A DNA stretch of 64,000 nucleotides, taken from contig OU744726.1 of the NCBI GenBank assembly GCA_916613615.1, positions 68,406,764 through 68,470,763 on the forward strand, written 5' to 3'. This document shows, in pieces, positions 11,258 to 22,620 of this stretch. Position 1 is the first letter of the stretch, and the number at the start of each line of letters is the position of its first letter. The notes under the pieces were generated by a model. That model ran no database searches, was not told the origin of the DNA, and worked only from the letters and a program-made list of their open reading frames with translations. The translations under genes were made by a program, and so were the position numbers. Source of the DNA: Steromphala cineraria. Its lineage: Eukaryota > Mollusca > Gastropoda > Trochida > Trochidae.

Positions 11258-11366
11258 AGGTTAGTATTCTGTTTATCACGTGCCCTAAAAATTAAGCAAA
11301 CTTGCCGAAAATGTGCTGAAACTAACATTTCTGCACCCCGGCAGCCATTGTGACGGCACGCTTACA

Positions 11367-11380
11367 TTGTGACGTCACAA
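11367..11380. promoter_or_regulatory. Palindromic CRE-like site
   Basis: ttgtgacgtcacaa is a perfect 14-bp palindrome containing the CREB/ATF octamer TGACGTCA. It lies in GC-richer sequence inside the proposed YOD1 intron. Function is not shown; it may belong to a repeat. Confidence 0.3.
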
Positions 11381-12373
11381 CAACTCACTACTGTGACATC
11401 ATATTTGCATGTTGATTTTACACTAGGTTAATATTGCCGAACAAATATCACACTGCGGTATCTTACACGGGCGAGTAATAATAAACATGTTTATTATATT
11501 TAGTATTTCCCCAGTGAGAGTGAGCCGGAGGGATATATACTGATATTAAGGCACAAGCATCATAAACATAATTTATCTCAACACGATCAAACTCGCCCGC
11601 CCCTACTCGACAGTCCGCCATGAGAGTAACAGTATTTACAGAGTTTTACCGACCGCTTCAAATGTGGTGCGAAAGCACGAGGTCAAATTACCAAACAATC
11701 AAAATCTACAAATGCCCGCATTGCTCGTTATCTTTATTCAAGATGTAAGAGTACGCCCCATAGGCACATGTTTACTACCTTTAGCAGTTCACACGCAAAA
11801 GGGGCTAATATAAATGTAAGAGAACTTCCTAGTGGGCTTATCTCTGTATCGGAATGTTTAAATTAAAGCAAATGTAAAAGGTCTTTTTAAAAAGTTTTTC
11901 TTGTTTACCAGCAGAAATAAAAAAGTTACAACTTTGAAATAGTTAAAAGACAAATTTTAGTATTACTCCAAACCATATATCGAATTGTTAGACTATTTAT
12001 CAAAGGGAAAACCTGATGTTGTTCTTTAAATTTTTGCTTATTGGTCAATAATACAGAAGTATAGCAGTCAAAGTATTACCCTCAGTAAGATGTTTCAATT
12101 GGATCATAACCATAATCAATTAATCATTGATCAGCATCAAATAATTCATTTATAGAAGGAATATCACCTATCACCTACAAGCTTTTACGTGAGCAGTTAA
12201 AAACATTTTAGATTGAATTAATATATGAACATAAAGGGATCTTTTGTTATATGTTCTGTCAAAATACGTTTGGCATAATTTGCTGGTATAAATTATTTTT
12301 TTCAAACAAAAAGCGATCCATATGTGAAGTAAGTTACGTTCGTTTTGTCGACGCCCATATTCGATTTGCTTAC

Positions 12374-12529
12374 CGGAGGTTCTTTTGTTTCACAGTTTGA
12401 ATCACTATCAGAATTTGTATCAGAATCCTGGGTCAGATGAGTGTCCGATTCACCATTTGCTTGTTTGCGTTTCTTGGCTATGTGTTGGGTCGGAGTGGAA
12501 GCGCTACTTGAACAATGGGCGCTTCCCAT
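12374..12529 (-). CDS. Candidate coding 5' exon giving an N-terminally extended YOD1
   Basis: From an ATG at 12529 the minus strand encodes 52 residues beginning MGSAHCSSSAS, with a basic KKRK stretch followed by an acidic/Ser-rich run (DSDTNSDSDSN) and ending KEPP. It is followed by a donor reading CCG|GTAAGC. The exon ends in phase 0. The YOD1 exon begins at 10555 with AAA AAG ATG, so joining them stays in frame and would give a protein of about 365 residues. What is seen: an open frame with biased composition and a good donor. What is inferred: that it belongs to YOD1. It could instead start another minus-strand gene (the acidic KKRK head resembles many nuclear proteins), but no downstream exon of such a gene was found. 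Confidence 0.45.
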
Positions 12530-12589
12530 TTATGCGACACCAATGGAACTTAGAAACGACCTTGCTTCTGCATATCTTAGTACACTTAC

Positions 12590-12720
12590 CGTGAACTGTA
12601 GATGACCTAATTTCCGTATCCAACGAAGCTACGGTGAATGTAAACAAGCAACGCTGAGGGGTACACAACTCTTGCAAACTTCTTTCATGAGAAGCGAGAG
12701 AGCAAAGTTGAAATGATATG
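12590..12720 (-). other. Possible non-coding first exon and promoter region of YOD1
   Basis: On the minus strand, cagttcacg is followed at 12589 by a consensus donor GTAAGTG. Splicing from here to 10555 would give the 311-residue form directly; reading through to the donor at 12373 would include the 52-codon exon. The region upstream (12600-12760) is less AT-rich than its surroundings and contains a tgacgt word. The exon's 5' limit is unknown. Confidence 0.35.
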
Positions 12721-13094
12721 CGAACTACGTCATCGGTAACTTGTGTAGGATACTATTTACCTACGTACATTCTACACTTATGGAATTATTTCAAATAATG
12801 TCCTACTGGATTAAAGGAACACTAGGCCGAACGCCCTTTCTGAATAAAATAATGGATTATGAATAGCTCCTCAATTTGACATCCGTTAACTTATGATCCA
12901 AATCTTTAGTTTGGTAGACAAATTCTCATTATTTGAAAGACATATTGCAGATGATCCTTATACTGACCATTTTCTGACTATGTGGACATGGACTTTCTTG
13001 CATTAATATAAAATAAGCACACTCCAATATCATTTTATAAAGTAAAAATGTAGCTTATTTTTCTTAGTAAGTCATTTTTTGCCATTTTTAAAAG
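12721..13094. other. Unassigned intergenic sequence
   Basis: No gene or repeat border was recognised. Confidence 0.25.
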
Positions 13095-13189
13095 TACCGT
13101 ATTTCCTCTAATAAGCGCCGGGTCTGAAAAGGGGGTGAAAGGGTGCTGAAAAAATAAGCGCACGGGTGCTTATTAGAGGAAATACGGTA
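13095..13189. mobile_element. 95-bp MITE with accgtatttcct inverted ends
   Basis: taccgtatttcctctaataa at the left is the reverse complement of ttattagaggaaatacggta at the right. Only about 45 bp lie between the arms. It is the same family as 6543-6925 and 15778-15993. Confidence 0.8.
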
Positions 13190-14337
13190 GACGTACACCT
13201 TACGTTTGTACTTTAAATGGTACTTACATATGAATCAAATAAAAAATTTACTTTTATATAGGCTAATTTTTCCTAATCGGATAATTTGACCAATAATCAC
13301 TGCCAAAGCATTTTATTGGTTAAATTATTTTGTTCAAAACTAACTTACGTAGGCTTACAAGAAAGAAATCGTGGTGCACGATTCGGATTTCCATTCATCA
13401 AACAAGATCGAGACTTGTCTTAAACCTTTTCATTGAAAGGATAAAAACACGTTAGGCCTACTTACACCCATCTAAATAAATTTAGTATGACCAAATATAA
13501 AACCTGTTTATCTAAATTTATTTAGATTTACTTACATCAGTCACTCTTTTTACTGACGAGACATTACTACCGCGTTGATATTTTACAAAATAACGCGAAA
13601 ATGCTTGTTAACACTAATGTTTGGAAAATATGTCCACCTTTCGGTGTTTTATATGTGAATTTTCAAGCTTTAACAAAGCTTTTTTTATATTTTTGAACAA
13701 CAATCCTTCAAACCTTATTTGAAATATTAACTCTTACCAGGCCAAGGTGGGGTTTAGAGGCCCGGAGGACTCTTTGTCATCGCACACAAACTTAACCGTT
13801 CGGTGTATTCTATGTATATCTTTAAGCAAATATGAAATGCTCTATCCCCAAACAAATGGAGGAAAAGTTTAATTTTGCATACAAAAAGTACCAAGCCGAG
13901 CCTCTGAGGCCCGATAACCCTTATTTTGACATAAAAAAATGATCCTACATTAGCCCTTCCCTTGCGCAAACTTCGAGCCACCCAGGATGAGTAATAGCCT
14001 AATAGGGGATCATCGTATTCAAGTATGCTTACTATAGTATAGGGACCGTTTTTATTAGCAATACAAGTCCCTGTGGATTGTACATCACTGAAACTATCAT
14101 TCATGACACGATGTTTGCTTTTCAAGACAAGAAACATATGCACTAAGTTCAAACTGTTTCCATGGAAACCAGGGAACAAAATTCAGAATATCCACAAACC
14201 CATTCTCTCCCCACAGAGGCAGCTCAGTCATACCTGAATTAGCCTTTTTTCTATTACGGCTAAAAAATATACATGGGATAGAAAAGTAGAAATCTGATTG
14301 GAGGCAATTGATGTTAGTTGTGCAATCAGCGAAGCTG
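13190..14337. other. Unassigned intergenic sequence
   Basis: A 141-codon minus-strand open frame (13754-14179) has no recognisable domain, splice context or repetitive homologue. I do not call it a gene. Confidence 0.25.
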
Positions 14338-14480
14338 TTTCAAGTTTCAAGGTTTCAAGGTTTTTATTATCTCAATTCCACCATCGGTGGTACATGAGCA
14401 TAGATAAGTCAACATTTATACATACAATTAAATAAATCAAGATGGCATACATGTTGAGATGTACATTTCCAACAATTTAA
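14338..14480 (-). mobile_element. Possible 3' end of a non-LTR retrotransposon
   Basis: Read on the minus strand, a small hairpin (ccaccgatggtgg) is followed by ggaattgagataataaaaa and a short tail of repeated ttgaaacc words. A hairpin, AATAAA and a microsatellite tail are common at the 3' ends of CR1/I-type retroelements. No coding part was recognised next to it. Confidence 0.35.
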
Positions 14481-15080
14481 ACATTTTATACATATTCATA
14501 AAATTCGTGAAAGAAGTGCACAGTATACAAACATTAACTGAAGTTCTTGGTTGCATTAAGGGCATGGTTTAAAAAGATTGAAAGCAGTTTCAAGTATTTA
14601 GTCTTTTTAGTGGTTAATAATTTTTTCATTGCTAAAAGATTTGAGAATTTCGTGAACTGATGTGGTATGTATTGAAGACGATGTTGGAGAAGAGCTTTCA
14701 AAAGTGGTCATTCGCAAAACCTCGGCCATCTCCGTGTGGTTTGTCAAAGCTTTCGTTGAAATTAAACATCCAGGGAGGGTAATTCTTCTTTTACAAACCA
14801 TCGCTTTTTACCTTCTCATTAGTCATTATTTGGTTGATTATTAAAATAAAATATAGCATACAACAAATAATAATTCACACAATTATTAAACAGTTTCTAT
14901 ATCTAATGAAAAACCCTATCCATATCTGATTTTCAAATATTTTCCCTCTCACACTGTTGGTGAAAAATAATCATAAAGGCATGATATTTTCCATGTCACT
15001 TAAAAACCGTTAAAAATTCCCAAAGTCATGGATATCCAAAAGGTGTGTTCATTGGCTGCAAATAAGGGAAATATCTTAAG
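14481..15080. other. Unassigned intergenic sequence
   Basis: Small overlapping open frames at 14607-14844 on both strands have no recognisable content. Confidence 0.25.
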
Positions 15081-15254
15081 TTATCTGTGGCAAGTGAAGG
15101 GAAAGTCATCTCCGCTTTCAACAAGCCTCAGATAGTCTGATTTAGACACACCGGTATCACAGGTTCGATGTGTCCAACAATGGCACTCATCACACTCAAT
15201 AGCATGTTGGTTTTTCCTTACAGTTTTGGCACACTTCAAACACTTAACAGCCAT
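15081..15254 (-). pseudogene. PHD-like zinc-finger fragment, probably transposon-derived
   Basis: From ATG 15254 the minus strand encodes 57 residues: MAVKCLKCAKTVRKNQ, then CDECHCWTHRTCDTGVS, a Tyr/Leu helix and FPFTC before a stop. The spacing C-x2-C, C-x2-C, W-x-H-x2-C and a last C fits the first part of a PHD finger. The version AI.CD.C..W.HR.C.TG is familiar from uncharacterised invertebrate proteins with FLYWCH/MULE-type transposase parts. The second half of the finger and any following domain are missing, and no donor site was seen at its end. It is therefore a fragment or a short stand-alone ORF. Confidence 0.4.
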
Positions 15255-15606
15255 GATGGATGTAAGATGGGGAAGTGATACCAAATAATTTTCTAACCTG
15301 TATTATATAGTGTACATCATGATCTCATGAGTGGACATTGAGTTGACATTGAGTTGATATTGAGTCAAGTAAATTAATATTTTTATCCTTTTTGTGTTAT
15401 TATAACGTTATAATAACAGCTTAATTAGCAACTGGTCTTTGATAATCTCAGTTGGTTAATCTAAACCAACAACAACGGTTAGTTGAGTCACCATCCAATG
15501 ATCAGAGGGTGTTATAATAACATCTTTATTAGTAACAGGTCTTGGTAACATGGCAGTGAGAAGATCCTTTTATGTTATGATATGAAAAAATATTAGCAAC
15601 ATTTTG
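15255..15606. other. Unassigned intergenic sequence
   Basis: Only short local repeats (gttataataaca words near 15395 and 15515) are present. Confidence 0.25.
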
Positions 15607-15768
15607 TTTTGACTTTTTCTTTGGCCATTTTGACTTTTTCTTTGGCCATTTTGACTTTTTCATATGGCCATTTTGACTTGGGGTTGTGGCCATTTTGACT
15701 TTTTCATATGGCCATTTTGACTGGGGACAGTGTGGCCATTTTGTCGTGTGGCCATTTTGACCTGTTCC
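15607..15768. repeat. Imperfect minisatellite of tggccattttgac
   Basis: About eight copies of tggccattttgactttttc and shortened forms occur at intervals of 18-26 bases. The minus-strand frame through it gives a low-complexity KWP-rich peptide that I take to be non-coding. Confidence 0.75.
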
Positions 15769-15777
15769 CGAAAACAT

Positions 15778-15993
15778 TACCGTATTTCCTCGAATAGACG
15801 CCCCCGGCGTGTATTTTTTCAGACCCCCTTTACCCCTGGCGTGTATTCGAGACCCGGCGTCTATTCGAGGCCGGTGTCTATTTACTTTTTAGTAGGAAAC
15901 AAATATAATAGATGGTGTAAAGGGGGAATACTTTATTTCAATTTAACTACGGGAGCATTAATTAATCACCCGGCGTCTATTCGAGGAAATACG
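15778..15993. mobile_element. 216-bp MITE with accgtatttcct inverted ends
   Basis: taccgtatttcctcgaatag at the left pairs with ctattcgaggaaatacg at the right. The interior carries gacgcccccggcgtgt and gtgtattcgagacccgg words shared with the element at 6543-6925. Confidence 0.75.
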
Positions 15994-16464
15994 CTTTGCG
16001 GGGGACATAACTACAAAGGGTAGACCATTGAACTGAATTATTTCTATGAAACCTTTTATATGCAACTTGTATGAATCAATGTGAAAACGGATATCTAATC
16101 ATAAAGGTAAGACAACTTTAAAAAGAATCAAATTCATTGATACCTTAATTCCCAGTGGGTTTGCTTGGATTTCTCCATGTTCTCAACAAAGAAGTAAATG
16201 TTTAAAGAATCAACTTACGACTTTAGTTAGTATAGTTGTGACATGACATTTTTGACAGGAATGACCTGTCCTGTCAGACCCGAATTGGTACTTACTGTCA
16301 GCAAAAAAGCTTGGTCTGATGAGGGTTAAACTTTTCAGATCAAACTTATTTTACGAAGACTTTTCTTGCCACGAAATAAATCCTTCAAATGCATGAAATA
16401 ATTAAACCTAAAGTCGACGCATATAGAGGATATTATATGAGTGTCCATGACATGTTATGTTAAC
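15994..16464. other. Unassigned intergenic sequence
   Basis: No open frame or repeat border was recognised. Confidence 0.25.
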
Positions 16465-16602
16465 GACACGAGTTGCTAAATATATATCGCCATATCAATC
16501 TCATTAAAATGATATCTTAATTGCTTCACTACGTTACATGCGTAGCGTAGTGTAGCAAATAGATCGTATTTTAATAAGATTGATCGCCATATCGCCCGTG
16601 TC
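16465..16602. repeat. 138-bp imperfect foldback element
   Basis: gacacgagttgc...atcgccatatcaatctcatt is mirrored by aataagattgatcgccatat...cccgtgtc. The centre is ctacgttacatgcgtag. Nearly the whole unit can fold into one long hairpin. Confidence 0.65.
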
Positions 16603-18475
16603 TTGAAGCATATTTTAGGTATTTTCTTTTATTGAACGTGCAGCAAAACGCACCGATATATTGCCAGATTAGAATAACAAAATGATTTTTTTTATATCAA
16701 ATAAGCATAACACAAAATATTTACATATGTTGTACATACTTACAATTTAAAAAAAAAATGTATTCCCATTTGTCGTCAAGAAAACATTGTCACCTCAAGT
16801 GCACACACACTGGTGACGTAGTTCACAATCAGGACCGTCATGTCTCACAAGTCTAGCGTACCATTACCTAATAAAGGTAGGATTACAAAATTATGACCAA
16901 CCCTTGAACATTTTCTTTTTTTCAGTTAGCAAAAATCATATTTGAATGTCTGTTTCAAAATATCACATTTGATTTTCACCATCGTATTTCGTTTATTTTG
17001 AAATTTTCTTTCCCGAGAAAACTGCGAGAGGTCAAGATGTTTTCAGGGGAAGCAACTCCTTATTATCATTCTTGTCAAATTTACATTGCCACACTTTGTT
17101 TAAAGGTATTGGTAGAAGTTTTTGAATGTCTTCTGGCTGAATACGAGATCATAATGTCAGATTATGTCACTTCAATGTAAAATCACTAATTGTTCATATT
17201 ACCATCCACCTCTTATCTGACATGACGAATGTGTTATCTGGACTTTAGTTATCAATATTGCCCAAGTTATTTCATCATAATATTCTACGCTTGGAGAGAA
17301 AAGTGTATAATTAAAACTGGTATGACATGATCATAGTGTTATTAAGACCTCCATAGTTTACTATAATATTACAATCACCCATAAGTTTTTATAATGCTAA
17401 ATGAAAAATATTTAAAAGGGAGTTGTAATTCTTAATTCTACATTAGCCATGATTTCATGCACCTCCCTAATATTATAGGGGCAAACTGACCGAGGTTCGG
17501 ACGGTGAACATTCCGATCCAAATACTTTCAAAGATCATACTGTACATTATCATTGGAAGAAAATAACTTTAAGCCAATTATGCCATTAGGAATGAAATTT
17601 TGTATTGTATTACGATTTATTTTTGTAGAAATATTTGTAGATTAACTGAAATTAACAGTTTTGATTGTGTATATCCACTCGCCCGGGGTTCAGACAGGCT
17701 TGACCTAACCTCGGACAGTACCACTCAATGTTCTCGCATACATCACAGCTTTAATATATGCCTCAAAAAGGTTAATTTTATCACCCAACACACATTAACT
17801 CGTTTATTTACATTAAAAAAAATCGATAATTTGCAAATATGATTCAATATTTTGATAATAAACCATAATAAAACGGCTTCCTTTCCGAAGATCAACTTCT
17901 CGGCAACTCCCGAATGCGCAGCTAGAATCTGATGATGTCACAATGGCTAAAACACTGTACAGGCGAAACTAAATGATTTAGGAGTAAATAATTTTGTTAT
18001 ATGTGTTGGTTCAATGTTTCTCTATGTTTCCTAAGCAGTTGTTATATAATTTATATGTTTTTCAATTCTCTATTTATATATAAAGAAAATTTATAAGTGT
18101 CCGAACCATGGTCAAAACTGTCCGAACCAAGGTCATTTTCATATATTTCAAAAATCCCGATATTAACTTCTAAATTAACTTTTTAATTGCAAATATTTAT
18201 CAGAGTTTGATTATATAGTAGTTTATCTTTTAAAACAAATAAAGCATATGATTTTTTGGCGCTTCTTACATTTCCTGAAATTTGTGCAAACATTTACATG
18301 AAAACAAATATTTCGCCATTTTCCTCCATGAACCGGTTTATTGCCCTTGTCCAAAAAAGTCAGTTGGGAAATAGGTACAATAATAAAATGTTTATCAAGA
18401 GAAATATATATCAAGACAGATTGCAAAGAAACATTTTGATACAAATGACATGTAGATATTTTTAAAAAATATAAA
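16603..18475. other. Intergenic; scattered gaggttcggac words
   Basis: gaccgaggttcggac (17488), its relative at 17685-17725 and the inverted tgtccgaaccatggtc and gtccgaaccaaggtc (18095-18135) suggest a decayed TIR element of about 650 bp. No gene was recognised. Confidence 0.3.
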
Positions 18476-18965
18476 TTTCATGACCCCATGACCCAAAGGG
18501 GGTCAAAACTTTAAAAACCTATTTTCATCTTCTTCTCAAGTTCCAAAAGGTCTAGAGAGCTGAAAAGTTGTGAGTAGTCTCCTTGGCCAATGGGGAGTCT
18601 AAATTGTAGATTTCATGACTCCATGCCCTCAAATGGGGTCACAGGGGTCAAAACTTTAAAAACCTATTTTCATCTTCTTCTCCAGTTCCAAAAGGTCTAG
18701 AGAGCTGAAAAGTTATGAGTAGACTCCTTGGCCAATGGGGATTCTTAATTGTAGATTTGGTTACCCCATGAGTCCAAATGGGGTCACAGGGGTCAAAACC
18801 TTAAAAACCTATTTTCATCTTCTCCTCCAGTTCCAAAAGGTCTAGAGAGCTGAAAAGTTGTGTATAGACTCTTTGGCCAATGAAGATTCTTAATTGTAGA
18901 TTTGGTTACCCCATGACCCCAAATGGGGTCACAGGGGTCAAAACCTTAAAAACCTATTTCCATTA
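18476..18965 (-). repeat. Inverted array of 145-bp satellite units (3-4 copies)
   Basis: The reverse complement of the 1.3-6.1 kb satellite: catcttcttctccagttcc, ccttggccaatgggg and gggtcacaggggtc recur at steps of about 135-145 bases (18476, 18611, 18756, 18901). Confidence 0.8.
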
Positions 18966-19060
18966 AATAGTATGATGAGCTACAGAGCCCATGGCTCTAT
19001 TTTTAGCTTATGAGCTTATATCGTGGCACTTCGTCCGTTGTCCGTCTGTCTGTCCGTAAA
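18966..19060 (-). repeat. Hairpin plus TCCG/TCTG microsatellite repeat terminus
   Basis: gatgagctacagagcccatggctct contains a perfect hairpin (agagcccatggctct). It is followed by cgtccgttgtccgtctgtct. This module joins the 145-bp satellite to the different array that follows, and matches the direct repeats at 983-1210 in reverse. Confidence 0.6.
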
Positions 19061-19900
19061 CTTTCACGAAAAAGACTACTCCTCCTAAACATATCCAGAT
19101 ATCATTCTGAAATTGTAGTATGTTATACCCATGGTGATTCCTCACAGAAAGGTAGACGTTTCAGTTTTGAGAATCAAAGATGGCCGCCATGGCAGCCATA
19201 TTGAATTTTCAATTAGATTTCATGAAAAAGACTACTCCAGGGATAAATTTACCTGCGAGTCCTGCTTCACATACTCATAAAATTGAAAATAGACTCATAG
19301 AAATTTAAGCTGTGAGTCCTGGGATGCAAAGGTTTTTGGTGGTACTATTTGAATACTCATTGAAGGACTCACTCAAATCTGCTGGGACTCACAAGACTTT
19401 TTGGTAGCCAGTTCCCGGACTCAGAAGATCATATCTGTAGATTGATCACTGCTACTCTTCCTAAACCAATCTAGATATTATTCTGAATTTGTAGTATGCT
19501 ATAACTATGGTGATTCCGCACAGATAGGTAGACGTTTCAGTTTTGAGAATCCATTATGGCCGCCATGGCAGCCATATTGAATTTTCAATTAGATTTCACG
19601 AAAGGACTACCCCTTCTTAAGCAATATAGATATCATTCTGAAATTGTATTATGTTATACCTATGGTGATTCCGCACAGAAAGGTAGACGTTTCAGTTTTG
19701 AGAATCCAATAGGGCCGCCATGGCAGCCATATTGAATTTTCAATTAGATTTCATGAAAAAGACTACTTCTCCTAAACAAATCTAGATATCATTTTTAAAT
19801 TGTAGTATGTTATACCTATAGTGATTCCGCACAGAAAGGTAGACATTTCAGTTTTGAGAATCCAAGATGGCCGCGATAGCAGCCATATTGACTTTTCAGC
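19061..19900 (+). repeat. Second satellite type, 155-156 bp, about four units
   Basis: cagttttgagaatc falls at 19162, 19538, 19693 and 19849. The first interval is enlarged by a 214-bp insertion; the others are 155-156. Units contain ggccgccatggcagccatat and gaaaaagactactcctc. This is unrelated in sequence to the 146-bp satellite. Confidence 0.75.
19238..19451. mobile_element. 214-bp MITE inserted in the 156-bp array
   Basis: The ends cagggataaatttacctgc and (reverse complement) cagtgatcaatctac are inverted repeats. The flanks ctactc (19232-19237, 19452-19457) are a 6-bp direct repeat, and the uninterrupted host gactactcctcctaaac is present in the neighbouring units. A 213-bp copy sits at 32941-33153. 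Confidence 0.75.
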
Positions 19901-20834
19901 TGCAGATGACACATCATTATTATTAAATTTTAAGCTTTCATCAAGTGATCACTTGCACCATATAAATCCTCTAATTTGAACTTACTAATCATAATGTTAT
20001 CTTGAATATGGAATAATTTAAGATTGTCATGCAAGTTGTTCTATATTTTTAAGTGTTTCTAAAATAAATTAAGATGAAAGACAAACATTGGTAATTAATT
20101 TATTTAAAATCTTTATGGCAACTAGCTGCAAAAACCCAATCACATTAAACATCATGTTAAATTTAAACAATGGTATCTCCCTTATATTCCTTTAAATACC
20201 ACACATAAGGGGTCAACCAGAGTTCAGATATTTCTGTTGAGCTCACTATGCTTTTCTAATACACATCCCACTACAGGCTGCTAGCATCACAGTGTCCGCT
20301 GCTAGTCTGTTGCATAATCAACCTGACCCAATTGATATGGTAGAGCATTATGCTATAATGGCCGTGTGTATGCAATAAGAGTTATGGAAATTAGACTTGT
20401 ATTCTCATGACAGTGATATGTTCTTTCTAAGAATAACAACTTACACAAAACTTGTCAACAATAAGCTTTGTGTTAAGCAATCTACATGATAAGTTGATGT
20501 GAAAAGAGTTATTTTGCATCAGGTTCCAGTTCCTGTGTTTTACTCATATATGTACCATTTCTTTATCTAACAGAAGTTCTTCTTGACACAAACTCAATTT
20601 AGGACATAAGCTAACTATGTTTTGTGAAATTATATATATTTTTCACAACAATGCATGTTCTCTCCCGTCAAGTCTTTAAATACCACACATAAGGGCTTAG
20701 CCAGAGTTCAGGTTTACATGCTCAGCACACTATGCTTCTCCAAATACACAAAGCCAAATACACAAATTGCTACACTCTCCTTAAAAACATGATGGCAGCC
20801 ATAATTAATTATCATATATAAAAGATGGTTACTT
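19901..20834. repeat. Intergenic with a local duplication
   Basis: tttaaataccacacataagg followed by ccagagttcag and cactatgcttctcc occurs at 20193-20255 and again at 20676-20740. The remainder is unassigned AT-rich sequence. Confidence 0.45.
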
Positions 20835-21236
20835 TGTGTACAGACTCCTTGGCTAGTTAGGATTATAAATTGTAGCTTTCGTTGCCCTGTGACCCCTAAT
20901 AAGGGCCACAGATGCCATGCCCTAAAAACCTATTTTCATCTTCTTCTCCAGAACCATGAGGCCTAGAATGCTGAAACTTTGTTTGAAGACTCCTTGACTG
21001 GTGAAGATTATAAATTGTAGCTTTCGTGGCCCTGTGACCCCTAATAAGGGCCATAGGGCCACGCCCTAAAAACCTATTTTCTTCGTCTTTTCCAGAAGCA
21101 TAAGGCCTAGAAAGCTGAAACTTTGTGTACAGACTCCTTGACTAGTGAGGATTATGAATTGTAGCTTTGGTGACCCTGTTGCCCCTAGTAAAGGCAACAG
21201 GAACGTCCTTCAAATCTATTTTCATCTTCTTCTGAA
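20835..21236 (-). repeat. Diverged inverted satellite, about three units of 138 bp
   Basis: tacagactccttgg, attataaattgtagctttcg, ccctgtgacccctaa and cctattttcatcttcttc recur near 20838, 20976 and 21116. It is an older relative of the 146-bp family. Confidence 0.6.
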
Positions 21237-21242
21237 GTATAA

Positions 21243-21675
21243 GAAATAATGTTAAGGAAATGAAAATGAAAATGATATTTTTTTAAAGTTTTATTTTAGA
21301 AATGAATTACAAACTCCAACTTGTTAGGTTCGTTTCAGTAGTCCGAACACTTCACTATCCGAACGTTGCATATGTGATCCTGTCAACATACTCTGTGTCT
21401 CTTTAAAGGGACAGTCCTATTAGGTATCTTTTAGTAGAAACAAAATTCATGATGGCTTTCTTGTTTATACACATATATCATGAAATGTGATTATTGCATG
21501 ATTATTTAAGACCTAAATTCTAATGTGTTTTTTTACAATTTAACAATTTGAAAGGGAATTCTTTTTATGTGATAATGTCCCTCTCTAATAAATTATATGT
21601 AAGCAGAAATAATGTTAAGGGAATGAAAATGAAAATGATATTTTTTTAAACTTTTATTTTAGAAATGAATTACAA
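21243..21675 (+). repeat. Local duplication split by a transposon fragment
   Basis: gaaataatgttaagg plus a following gaaaatgatatttttttaaa block occurs at 21243-21312 and 21606-21676. The first copy runs into aacttgttaggttcgtttca, which is shared with the pogo-like element at 22180. Confidence 0.5.
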
Positions 21676-22109
21676 AATGTCTTTGTGTACACGGTCATAA
21701 CCAGTTTGAAACTCACTGACTTTGATATTTAAGGGAAGTTTTAATTTCAAAAACAAAACTTCTAATTATTAATTGACTTGTTTAATTGTTTTTCAGTAAC
21801 CTTGAAAACAATCAGGGGTGTTAGGGGGGGTATCATTCTTTCATTTATATATTACTGTTTTGGACTTTTAATTTTCAAAATGGAAGTTTTAATTTTACCA
21901 CTCTTGTCTGTTTTGACAAGGTTTTTGATTTATTCAAATTGATTTGAGTACACAAACACATTGTAGGACATGATTTATGACTTTTGTGATCAATACTTTT
22001 GACTTTCTTTTTTGAAGGATATTTAAAACCATGTATCAGGTAGTAGCGTTGTTAACTGAATCTTGTCACAGTGTCTTTGTTTTAATAACGTTTTTGTCAT
22101 TTTTACTTA

Positions 22110-22620
22110 CAGTCAGGCCTCGATAATCCGAATGCTCCCGTTTTTCATCAAAAACGTTCGGATAGTGAAGCGTTCGGACTACTGAAACGAACCTAACAAG
22201 TTGGAGTTACTCGACTTTGAATCTAAAGACAGACGAGAATGTATTTAGTATATCAAACGAGTTTATTTCATATACATATATATATATTTATAACTATTAC
22301 ACAATTTATTAAAATCATAAACTCCAGAAACACAAAGTGAGACATTTCAATGTATTAACAATCACAAACTACCGTCACGCTCAACTCACATGTCAATCCA
22401 TTGTCATTGAAGTTTACCGACCAAATCAATGTGTTGATCACTTACCCGAACGGATTTGATGAACGGCCGGATTAATGAAGCAGAAACAGTGATAATTAAC
22501 TAATCCGTTACGGCTAATTGGCAGGAGACTGAAGCAACGGAAAAGTTTGGTTACAGCTGGCTACCGTTCGGATACTGCGGGATTCGGATTATCGGTGGAC
22601 GGATTATCGAGGTCTGGCTG
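22110..22620. mobile_element. 511-bp pogo/Tigger-like MITE
   Basis: The left end cagtcaggcctcgataatcc and the right end (reverse complement) cagccagacctcgataatcc are inverted repeats, flanked by TA on both sides (22108-22109, 22621-22622). The CAGTC..CCTCGATAATCC end with a TA duplication is characteristic of pogo/Tigger relatives. No transposase frame remains. Confidence 0.8.

Larger units (their letters stand above)
10550..12373 (-). other. YOD1 5' intron (proposed)
   Basis: The acceptor is at 10556-10557 and candidate donors are at 12373 and 12589 (minus). The sequence between is AT-rich. It holds a foldback at 11151-11257 and a palindromic CRE-like word at 11367-11380; no exon was recognised inside it. 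Confidence 0.5.

Noticed and set aside
13754..14179. 141-codon minus-strand frame
   Set aside because: No recognisable domain, no splice context, and composition like the flanking sequence.
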